Positions 53,241 through 62,045 of a DNA stretch of 64,000 bases are shown in pieces. The stretch spans positions 34,312 through 98,311 of the forward strand of contig NW_005200063.1 in the NCBI RefSeq assembly GCF_000372725.1, read 5' to 3'. The notes beneath the pieces were generated by a model. That model did not search any database, was not told the DNA's origin, and saw nothing but the letters and a program-made list of their open reading frames with translations. This stretch comes from Emiliania huxleyi CCMP1516 (lineage: Eukaryota > Haptophyta > Isochrysidales > Noelaerhabdaceae). Position 1 is the first letter of the stretch; each line of letters starts with the position of its first letter. Made by a program: the position numbers and the translations under genes.

Positions 53241-53864
53241 CGGCTCGGTGGCTCGCCCCTCCGAGCCCTCCGGGCACTCCATCCCTCATGAGCCCTCCCG
53301 AGCCCTCCCGAGCCCTCCAGCGCCACCCTCGTGCCTCTCTGCCCTCCGAGCCCTCCGAGCCCTCCGAGCTCTCCACCCCTCCCGAGCCCCACCCCTCGCG
53401 CTAGGGACCCTCTTGCCGGACGACACCCTCCGAGCCCTCCAAGCCCCCCGAGCCCTCCAGACCCCTCCATCCGCACAGCCCCTCCGGCCCCTCTAGCCCC
53501 CTCCGACCCCTCCAGCCCTCTCTAGCCCACTGGACCCCTCCCACGCCTCGCTTTTGGCCAGCCCTCCAAGCCCCCACCCCTCCTGGGCCCTGCCGCCTGA
53601 CACCTCTATCGGTGGAGGGCTTTAGGTCACGGTCCACACTCCCGCCCTCCCGACCCCTCCACACCCCTACAGCGGCACCCCTACCCCTCCCACCGTTTTA
53701 GGGCCTCCTGACCCGCACTCCGAGCGCGGCGCCGCAGGCGCAGCAGCGGCAGTGTGCTGACTGCTGAGTGCTGTGCGAGGAGAAGCGACGTGTGAGACGC
53801 GGTGCTCGCGGCCGTACTCCTCCGGGACACACGGCTATCACGGGGCGAGGTCCACGTTGACGGT

Positions 53865-56247
53865 TCAGCTCGGCGGTGCCTCTGTCGGCGAGGCGCCGCT
53901 CGCCGCGCCCGAGGCGAGCCCTTGCCCGGCGAGCGAGGCGCTGGGGCGGAGGCGGGAGGAGAGCTGGCTCGCGAGCCCTCGGCCGGCGCCTGCCAGCTCG
54001 GCGAGCGCCGCTGCGGCGGAGGCTGCGCCCTCGACGCCGCGGGAGAGAAGGGCCGCGAGGCCGGTGCGCCTGGGCGGCTTTGCGCGCACGAGCAGCACCG
54101 CGGCGTCTGCGGAGCGGGTGCGCAGGTACGCGTCCGCGGTGCAGAGTCCGTCGACGAGCCCTTGGTCGAGGGCGTGCAGAGCGAGCCACGACTCGCCCGT
54201 CGCCACCGCCTGCGGGGGGGGCGTGTCGTGGACGTGTCGTGGACGTGTCGTGGACGTGTCGTGGACGTGTCGTGGACGTGTCGTGGACGTGTCCCCGCGA
54301 GAGAAGGCCTCTCCCGCCGCGAGGCACCTCGATGTCGAGCGAGGGGCGGTTGGTAGAGACGTGCACCTGCGGGGGAGGAGGAGGGACACGTCCCGGACAC
54401 GTCCATGGAGCCGGACCGGTTCCGAGTGCGGGTCGCCTTGAAGGCGGCGTGGATGGCGTCGATCTCCTCCTGGTACTTTTGCAGCCCCTCGGGCGTGTTT
54501 GGCTCGAACTGCTGCAGCGACCGCTTGAAGCGCCCCGACGTCCTCTGGACGACCTCGACGCCCGCCCGCTCGAGCACCTGCGGCCGGGCGGGGGAGGGCT
54601 CGAGGAGGAGGAGGCCTCGAGGAGGAGCCCAGCTGGAGGAGCCGGGAGGGCGGTCCGGCCCCCGCGGGCTCCGTGCGGGCGAACCGGCTTGTGCACGTTT
54701 GGGCTCCTATACGATATTCTATCCTCTTGCATGATAGCGCAGTGAGATTGCCTTGTGCACGTTTGGGCTCCCGCCGACGACTCCGATGGAGCCGACGTAC
54801 GCGAACGGGGCGGCGAGGAGCTTGTCGGCGACGCAGGCCATCATGTACCCGCCTGAGGGGAGAGGGGCGGCGTCTCGGCAGGCGCGTCCCTGCTGCGCAG
54901 GTCTGCGGCGGCAGCCGAGTGCGCCGCTCGCAGCGACCAGGTCGACGCACGCCGTGGTTGGCAGCCCTGCGGAGCGGAGGCGGCCGAGCTGCGAGGCCGC
55001 GAGGCCGTAGTCGCTCACTGGTCCGCCTGGAGGACATGTCCAGGACACGTCCATCACCTCTCCCGCAGAGACTCTGCCGTAGTCGCTCACGCGCGCCCGG
55101 CGACGTGATCCGCACGACCACCTCGTCGTACGGGCTCGCCGTCGCTAGCAGGAAGGACACCTGCGGCTCTGACTCACGTCAGCACTCCTTCGCACTCCTG
55201 TCCAGAGAGGGGCGGGGCAGGGCGGGGAAGGGCGCAAGCTCGGGCCTGCGCCCGCAGAGTGTTGAGCATGTCTCGCATCAGCGGCGGTCGAGGCGGGCTT
55301 CCTGCCGCGACCGGCGCCGGCCGGACGTCCCAGTCGACGACCCACACTTTGGGGCTCAGCCGCTGGCGCACTCTCCGAGGCGAGGCGCCGGCGAGGAGCT
55401 CCTTCTCCACCTCCTCCTCCAGATTCTAAGGTTGGCGGGGAGGAGAGGCTCTCGCCTCCTCGCCACGGCTCTCTCCTCTCTCTCTCCCGGCGGCGGCCTT
55501 CATCTGTAGCGCCTTCCGCTTCTCGAGCTCTCTCTCCTCGAACTTCTCGGCGTCGGCGAGCTTCGCCTCCACCGGGCCTGCCGCCGCCGCCACGTCGCCT
55601 GTGACCTGCGCCGCGTACTGAGGCACCACCTCAAGCTCCACGCCGGTGCCCTCGCCAGTAGCCAGGTCCCGCGGCACAGTCACCTCGAGAGCGCTCTCCT
55701 CGGGCGCGCCGCCGCCGCCGCCGCCGCCGCCCGACCCTCCCAACCGGCTCCGTGCCGATGCAGCCGCGCCCAGCCCACCCACGACGAGCGCCGCGCCGAC
55801 GACGTCTGGCCCGTAGGGCAGCAGCGCGGGTGCGTGGTTCCAACCGAGCACGCCCACGCCGGCGGCGGCGGCGACCATTCCGGCGCGCGATTGCCAGCTG
55901 GACCTCACTTTCCGCGAGTCCTCGCTTTCCAGTGGCAGCAGGAGCCGCGAGTCGAGCCGGCTCGGGCTCTCACGTCCGTCGCCCAGACGCTCGGCCGGCT
56001 CGGCCGTCGACTTGGGCTCCGCCTCGCCGTCCTCACTTTCCTCGTCGTCGCCGAAGCGAATTAACGATTCTCCTTCCTCGCCGCCTTTTTCGCCGCCCTT
56101 TTCGCCGCCCTCCGGAGCGCCGACTCGCCGCAAAAAGGGCACCGACACCGGCTCTGAATCGCTAGGCGTCTTGCTGCACAGCAGCCGGCGGCCAGAGGTA
56201 GCCAGACTCGGTCGTCGCGAGGCGAATCGGAGCGCGACGCGACGCAT
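53865..56247 (-). CDS. SohB/SppA-type S49 signal peptide peptidase, seven exons
   Basis: Minus strand. Exons are 56247-55498, 55425-55246, 55160-55097, 55026-54925, 54852-54752, 54577-54437 and 54209-53865, all joining in frame to ~560 residues. Exon 1 encodes an Arg-rich transit-like start (MRRVALRFASRRPSLATSGR), acidic linkers, a hydrophobic segment (MVAAAAGVGVLGWNHAPALL) and an EKRKALQMK helix. Later exons give the S49 core: YDEVVVRITSPGGPVSDYGL, the catalytic-serine segment ACVDLVAASGGYMMACVADK, and APFAYVGSIGVVGGSPNVHK. They continue with ERAGVEVVQRTSGRFKRSLQ, NTPEGLQKYQEEIDAIHAAF and LALHALDQGLVDGL. The order and lack of a duplicated domain fit SohB. Five of six donors are GC. It probably degrades signal peptides or membrane proteins in plastid or mitochondrion. 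Confidence 0.88.
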
Positions 56248-56737
56248 CAATGTGGGGCCCTGGGGAGGGCGAGCGGGAGGCGTGGCAGGGTTTCTCTTTC
56301 CTACAGGAAATTTCTCTTTTCCTCGTCACCACCTTCCTCCTCGGTGACAGACAGCTCTGAGCGCCCAGCGACGCGTGCCGGATGGAGTCCGGCCGCGGGT
56401 GACTAGGGAAGTTCGCTCAGGATGTGTGGCAGTCAGTTTGGCTGAGTGTCTTGTCTTGTGGTTCTGTGTGTCGCTCCTGTGTGACCGACTGACCGTCCGT
56501 CATCGCCCGTCTAGCGTCCACCCATACCGCGTTGGTGTCCCAGTCGTTGGTCGGACTGTGTTTCGCCTTCCCATCAATGTTCGTTTACAATTATGTGATG
56601 TGGAGTCTGGCCGCGCGGCGGGCGGCGGGACGGACGTAAGATAATGAATCGATGATGCGATCAGGCGTAACAAGCGCGATTGCACAAAGGGTGGAAGAGG
56701 GTCTGGCCACCGCGGGGCGAGGCAGGCGGTTGGCCAG
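56248..56737. other. Divergent intergenic region with dispersed repeat
   Basis: Contains gtccacccataccgcgttgg at about 56516-56535, shared with the block near 26400, and gagtgtcttgtcttgtg-type sequence near 56443. No gene is seen. Confidence 0.5.
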
Positions 56738-57864
56738 ATGCCGCGGGATCCGCTGTGCGCGTTTGTCGGTCAGGGCGCGGCGCTGACCGCGGCGGCCTGG
56801 GCCGCGGCGGCGGCGAACGCCGACGGCGGCGGACCATTCCAGCGGCTCGGCGAGGGCCGGGGCGCGGCGTTGCGGGAGGCGTGGACGGTGGAGGCGGTGC
56901 GCACCGTGCCCGACAACGCGGCACGGCCCGTTTTGGATGTCTGCGGAGATTCTGTCTTAGCACACACAGTGAGTCATTCGGAGTCATTCGATGGCCAGAG
57001 TGCGATTGTGTGTGTGCGGGAGTTGGTTTGTCGCGGGAGGGAGGGGCAGGCTGCTCACCCACGTGCACCGGGCCAGTGCTTGCACTTTGAATGCCGTGGG
57101 GCTCCTGCCCGTGTCCGGGCGTGGAGATGCGAGGGTCGCCCCCCCTTGCCCCACCACTTTGTGTGTGTGGAGAAATCTACCTTACCTTACCTTACCGTGC
57201 CCGCGGAAAGGCGGGCGGCGGCGGGCGACGCCGACGAGCTGTTCACGTTCAATCAATCCGATCCCAATTCAATCAATGTGTGTGTGTGTTCAATCAAGAC
57301 AGCAAACGGAATCGCCCTCGGCGCTGCTCGAGACAGTCAAGGCGAAACACTCAGGCAACCAAGGCCTGCCAGCCGAGCGAGGTGGAAGACCTGCTCAACG
57401 GGCCGGCGCTGAAGCGGCTGGCCGCCTTTTTCCAGGACACGTGGCTCTCCAAGCTGCTCGCGTATGAAAACGGGGAGTACATCTTCTCGTGCGAACAGTC
57501 CGCCGTCCTGCGGCACAACCACCCCGAGCTTTGGGAGCTTCTGCAGCCGCACAAGGGGGCGGAGTACAGCGTTCCACTTTTGGAAGGGGCGAATGGCTTC
57601 GCCAACGACGTGGGCGACTCGCTGCGCTTCCAGATCGACGAGAGCGGAAAGCTCGTGCCGTGCGACAACGTGAACCCTGATCCCGCAGCAGCGGCTCAAG
57701 CTTTCGTACTGCATGATCGAGGTCGCCGAATTTTATCACGTCGCACTCCACATCGCCGCGGAGACCATGCAGTTCGCATCGCAGGATTTCGCCATGGTCT
57801 CACAGTGTGCCGGCAGTCGCCGAGCAGTGTCGCTCACACAACGAGCCGCAGCACAAGTGACTGA
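56738..57864 (+). CDS. Hypothetical gene, probably spliced
   Basis: A first coding block from ATG 56738 (MPRDPLCAFVGQGAALTAAA ... REAWTVEAVRTVPDNAARPV) is open to a GTGAGT donor near 56970. A second block, about 57350-57700, is clearly protein-like: LNGPALKRLAAFFQDTWLSK, LLAYENGEYIFSCEQSAVLR, NHPELWELLQPHKG, and VGDSLRFQIDESGKLVPC. After ~57690 the same frame becomes Arg-rich, while another frame reads MIEVAEFYHVALHIAAETMQ and stops near 57870, suggesting a further splice or a frameshift. A copy of the accttacc repeat lies between the blocks. No domain is recognised. Confidence 0.45.
57118..57200. repeat. Dispersed repeat with accttaccttacc end, copy 2
   Basis: Shares gtggagatgcgagggtcgcc and the accttacc tandem end with 4198-4266. 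Here it lies in the presumed intron of the 56.7-57.9 kb gene. Confidence 0.65.
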
Positions 57865-58242
57865 GGGCCAGTGAGGGCGAGCCCATCGCTGTCACAGCTG
57901 TGGCAGCCGCACAGTAGGCTGTGCCATCTGTGCAGAGCGTGTGAGCAGCAGAGGAGCTGCTCTCCAAGCTTCAGGCGCAAAAAGAGCTGCATGCCACCGA
58001 AGGCGCTGTCGAGGTTCGCCGAGCGCGGCGAAATCCGGGGACACCGTCACCGACGAGCGCGTCGGAACTCGCTGAGACCTGAGTTTGCTGTCTGACTGTA
58101 CACATCAGGAGAGGTGTCCATTGTGGTTTGTGCTGTTGATTAGGTGCTGTGAAATGCCGTTGTGTTAAATGCAGCTTTACGTACGCGTCACACACATGCG
58201 TCAAAGGTACAAAGCACCCGCCGCATAACCCCTACACACAGC

Positions 58243-58765
58243 TTACACACCGTCACCAGCGGGCCGCATGTGCTCGGGCAGCTCCACGTCGCCTCCCACC
58301 GCCTCGAGCAGCGCCTCCCTCCACCGCGCACCTCGAATGAAGGTGAAGCGCCGCGTGGTCTCCTCCGCGAGGAAGAGCGAGACGACGCGCCAGACGGCCC
58401 AGAAGACGCCGTTGACGGGCGCCACGATCACCTCTCCGAGCAGGCCGGGATAATGCTGCACGAGGGCCGGGAGGACGGCGATGGCGAGCGCCGGGTCCTG
58501 GTTGCGCACGCCCGAGGAGGACCGGTCCACCACGAGGCTGAACTGGCCTCCCGGCCCGTCCGCCACGCCGAGGTCCCGGATGGCCGCCTCGGCGTTGTAG
58601 ACGACGAAGCGCCGCCACGTCTCGGTCGGGATCTGGCCCGGGCGGTGCCGGTCCGCGAAGAAGACGGCGGTGGGTCGGCCGGCGCGGTCGCGCCCGCGCA
58701 GCCAGCGCGCCTCGCCCGCGCCCGCCGCCTCGCCGCCCGCCTCGTCGTTGTGCAGCGCGAAGAAA
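58243..58765 (-). CDS. CRAL-TRIO (SEC14-like) lipid-binding domain, 5' exon(s) not found
   Basis: Minus strand, stop at 58243. The domain starts near 58762 after a pyrimidine-rich CTCTCCTCTCGCTCGAG that can serve as an acceptor; no in-frame ATG precedes it. It reads TFFALHNDEAGG, ARWLRGRDRAGRPTAVFFAD, WRRFVVYNAEAAIRDLG and QFSLVVDRSSSGVRNQDPAL. It continues with AIAVLPALVQHYPGLLGEVI, APVNGVFWAVWRVVSLFLAE and TTRRFTFIRG. The VxDxxG...N, HYPxxL and W..v..fL...T segments are the CRAL-TRIO pattern. Such domains carry phosphoinositides, tocopherol or other lipids. The N-terminal helical lobe must come from an upstream exon or is lost. Confidence 0.7.
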
Positions 58766-58789
58766 GTCTCGAGCGAGAGGAGAGCCAAA

Positions 58790-60848
58790 ATCGAGCAAAG
58801 TCAGCTCCGCCTCAGCGCGTTGCACTCATAGCCCTCGCTCATCGCCACTTGCGCACGGCTGTTCGTGAGCGTGACGCAGCGCATATGCCACTCCCGGCTT
58901 CGGCGAAGTGAAGGGCGTCAGGGCTGTCAGCCAGGGGGGGCGACCCTCGTAGCGTCATCCTCGATCGTACACACACGCCGGCAGCCGATGCACCCCGACT
59001 CGCTGGTCGACACGCAGGGCTTCTGGCCTCTGCCCCACGCGCGATGCCCCACTGTGAGACCCGGTCGCCCCACACCAGCAGCCTTTGCACACCATAGTTC
59101 GGCAAAACTCCACGCGCGAAATGGATCGCAGCTAGAGCAAGTGGACCAACTTGCGCAAGGCTCTAGTCGCCGCTGCCCATCGCGGAGCCCAAACCCTCGT
59201 CTCAGAGCCGATACTGCGACTCATCGCTCGGAAGGGGACCGGTCTAGGCCCGAGTAGGTGCTATCAGTCGGCTACATGCCGCTTGCCGCGGCTCCTAGGT
59301 CGACGAAACGCTCGCGCTTCACCCTCCCCCCCCTCTGACGATAGGTGCCTGCGTCGCGCGCTCACCGGCAGAGAGGCACACGGCGGGCGATGGCGGCGCG
59401 CGGCGACGCTCCTGACTCAATGGAAGGTCGCCCACATACCCACCCTCACCACAACGCCGTAGGCGGGTCGAGACTGCCCTCCACCCGCTCGCGCTTGCCT
59501 CCCCTACCCGACCGGTTCGGCTCGCTCTAGATGGCGGCCGACACACCTTCACTGCTGCGCTTCTGCCCGCGACAGCGGCGCCTGAGCGCGTGGGCTGCGA
59601 GGCCCCTCGGGGCGGCCCGCGGGGCGGCGGGAGAGAGCTCTCCCGCCGTCGTGGCGCACCATATCACCCGTAGACGCCTCTTTATAGTCGCCTTTTAGCA
59701 CCTCCTCTCTACACGCCGCCGAGTAGACCCCGCCGCACCGCATCGCCGCCCCCTTCCCTGCCCCGTCGCCCTCCTGAGCTCTCCCCCCTTCGCTCCAGCC
59801 ACTCACAGGACGGCTGGGCCATCGGCCCGCGTGACAGGCGCCCGGGACGGCCGGGGAGCGGCTCCGTATTTTGAGCCCTCTCGGGCCACCCTCGCGCGCG
59901 TCCACCGGCCGGCAGAGCACCGCTTGGGCGACTCAGACGGCCCGCCCGACCAGCGCCCTCGATCGTGCCGCGGCCACGGCGTCAGTGGCGGGCTGGGGGG
60001 GGCAGACGGCGTCCGCGCACCCCTCGTGGGGGTGACCACCGCTCTCCTCTCACCTCTCCCCCCCCGCCCGTGGCACCCCACGCACGTCCCTCCTCAGGGG
60101 CGCAAGGCGGCACGTTCAACGCTTGCCTCGGGCCACCTCGCCATCACGCCCGCCGCCTCGACCAAGGAGGTGGCCTCGGCGGCCCAGACGAAGCCCGTGC
60201 GGCTCGTTTGGGAGCCGCGCGCCGTCCCTCTCTCGCCCGCGCTGCTCGCCACGCCGAAGCCCATCGTGCCTCGTGTTGTCAGCGTGACTTTTAATTCCTT
60301 TTGCCAGGGCTCGGCTCCTGAGATGTTGGGCGATCTTGAGTCGGCCGTCGTGCGTCGAGGCGGCGGAGGAGACGCGAGCGGGATGAGGTGGCGGCGATGG
60401 CGGAGGCGCGGCTGCTGCTGGCTGAGCTGGATGCCCTGAGGGGAGAGCTGGGGCGACCCCATGGGCGTGGCGCGAAAAGGCGCGGTGAAGCGCGGTGTGG
60501 TGCAGTGTGGGCCTTGGGCTGAGCACAGTTTTCCGGAAAACAAAAAGGAATACAGAGGGTCCCCAGCACTTTGCGTTTCCGGAAATTTCCAGGGAAAACA
60601 GAGGGTGTTTGGTGCTCCATTCTGGAAACTCGCTGTTTTCCCTGAGTCTGAGAGCTGGTCTGGGGCAAAATCTGAGGCAAAATTGATCACGCTTCAGTAC
60701 CACGGTCGACGCACGACGCGGTACATCATACCTACCTCGCTAGCTAGGAGCCCGAACCCTGTCGTGTGAGAGAGTTTGTGTTGTCGTGTGCGGTGGGCGC
60801 CAGGAATTCCCCAGGCACGGCAAACCGGCGGTTCGTTGCCGACCCCAT
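58790..60848. other. Gene-poor 2-kb region with one weak coding block
   Basis: A plus-strand block at about 60100-60380 after ctcctcag (ARSTLASGHLAITPAASTKE, then VRLVWEPRAVPLSPALLATP, then VSVTFNSFCQGSAPEMLGDL) may be an exon. It has no recognisable domain, and its partners are not identified. Around 60530-60650 is AT-richer sequence with repeated tttccgga/ttttccctg words. Otherwise nothing can be supported. Confidence 0.3.
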
Positions 60849-61814
60849 ATGACGACCGCGGCCGCACGGGTGCTCTCCGACGTCGACCTCCTCACTATCA
60901 TCGCCGAAAAGGTTCGCATCGTCGAGACGGCCGACCGCAGCGGCTGCTGGGACCAGGCGAGCCTGCTCCGTGTGTTTCGCTTCGCGCTCACGTGCCGCGC
61001 AGCTTCTATGGCCGTTGCTGTGGCGGCGCGCGAGTGGCGCATCCTCTTGGCCACTCGTGTCGTGCCATTCGCAGCAGCAATCTGCTATGGAGCGGCGGCA
61101 ACGGCTGGCGGCGGTGCGCTCGTGTTGGTTGGATGTGCCATGGACATGTCTGTCTCGACGCACCCTCCCGACAGACTTTTGTCCACCCTCGCGGCGGATA
61201 TTCTGCTCAGCGCGAAACTCAGAGACCCGCGTGGAATGACCACGGACGGCGACTTCCTGTACGTGATCGAGCCCCTTCAAGAAAGCGTCACCCTGATCCG
61301 ACTCGACGACCGGGAGCGCGTGCGCACGTCGCCGACCTTGGGCTTCGGTGCCGGCCCCGGGGTCATCACTCGTGCGTGCACAGTCGCCGGCTCGTCGCTC
61401 TTTGTGTGCGACCCGTACGGCAACCGCGTCCACATCCTCGACAAGACGACCCTCGCGCACGCACACGACTTTGGGCACCCGCGCATCGATCGGCCGACCA
61501 GCGTCGCCGCTGCGGCCGGCAAAGTCTTTGTCGGCAACCGTGGCGGTGCGCTCCTCGTGTTCGAAGCGGACGGAACATTCGTGCGGGTGCTGCTGCAGTG
61601 CGAGCGAGATGTCCGCGCGCTGGCCATCGCGCCGGACGGCCAGCATCTCTTCGTGGCGACTGGTTCGTGGCTGCAGGTGCTCAGCGTGCAAGACTGGAAG
61701 ACCCGGCAGGCGCTGAAGACGGACGGCCCCCTCGATGAGCTCTGCGTCGACATCACAGGCCGGGTGCAGGGCTTTGGAAGGTTTCGTGCGCAGTCGTTTG
61801 AGTGGCGCGTTTGA
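60849..61814 (+). CDS. Beta-propeller (NHL/SMP-30-like repeat) protein with F-box-like N-terminus
   Basis: 321 residues from ATG 60849, one exon. Residues ~8-60 (LSDVDLLTIIAEKVRIVETA ... LLRVFRFALTCRAASMAVAV, then AAREWRILLATRVV) look like a divergent F-box: the D-L-L helix, then L.CRA....V......W+. Residues ~105-310 are propeller blades: DPRGMTTDGDFLYVIEPLQE, ITRACTVAGSSLFVCDPYGN, RPTSVAAAAGKVFVGNRGGA and RALAIAPDGQHLFVATGSWL. Each has the P-x-G-x-x...LyV.D pattern of NHL-type repeats. It is possibly an SCF adaptor or a scaffold. The alternative GTG-initiated extension upstream is not preferred. Confidence 0.65.
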   Translation: MTTAAARVLSDVDLLTIIAEKVRIVETADRSGCWDQASLLRVFRFALTCRAASMAVAVAAREWRILLATRVVPFAAAICYGAAATAGGGALVLVGCAMDMSVSTHPPDRLLSTLAADILLSAKLRDPRGMTTDGDFLYVIEPLQESVTLIRLDDRERVRTSPTLGFGAGPGVITRACTVAGSSLFVCDPYGNRVHILDKTTLAHAHDFGHPRIDRPTSVAAAAGKVFVGNRGGALLVFEADGTFVRVLLQCERDVRALAIAPDGQHLFVATGSWLQVLSVQDWKTRQALKTDGPLDELCVDITGRVQGFGRFRAQSFEWRV

Positions 61815-62045
61815 ATCATGAGTAGCGCGACGTGCGGTGACGGTGGGTGTGGTCACGAACATGTGCTTTCTCTCGTTTTTTAATGTTCCATGCGCGGTGG
61901 CGGCGCGACCGCCCGGACCGGACTCCGCGTGCACGGTAAGATAGTGCGGCAAATAGACGGCGCCGCTAACTAACAGCTCGTGTGGTCCAGAGTCAACAGT
62001 CATGCGCGATCGGGGCGCGATGCCGAGCGGTGTCGCCGCGTGTGA

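Larger units (their letters stand above)
51681..53717. mobile_element. Terminal-inverted-repeat element of ~2.0 kb made of GGAGGG-type minisatellites
   Basis: Left end gcgggtcagcaagccctaaa then acggcgggaggggtaggg; the right end is the near-perfect reverse complement of it (near 53676-53714: ccctacccctcccaccgttt then tagggcctcctgacccgc). There are about four mismatches in 40 bases. Inside are G/C minisatellites (ggagggct-type at 51720-52250; cgacccctc-type at 52940-53240; related sequence to 53680), a 50-bp palindrome at 52355-52404 and a unique core at 52260-52940. Frames in the core and arrays are low complexity. No transposase is seen. Confidence 0.75.

Noticed and set aside
52719-53496. 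Frames encoding Gly-Ser-Glu or Pro-Ser-Asp runs
   Set aside because: They are direct translations of a 9-bp minisatellite.
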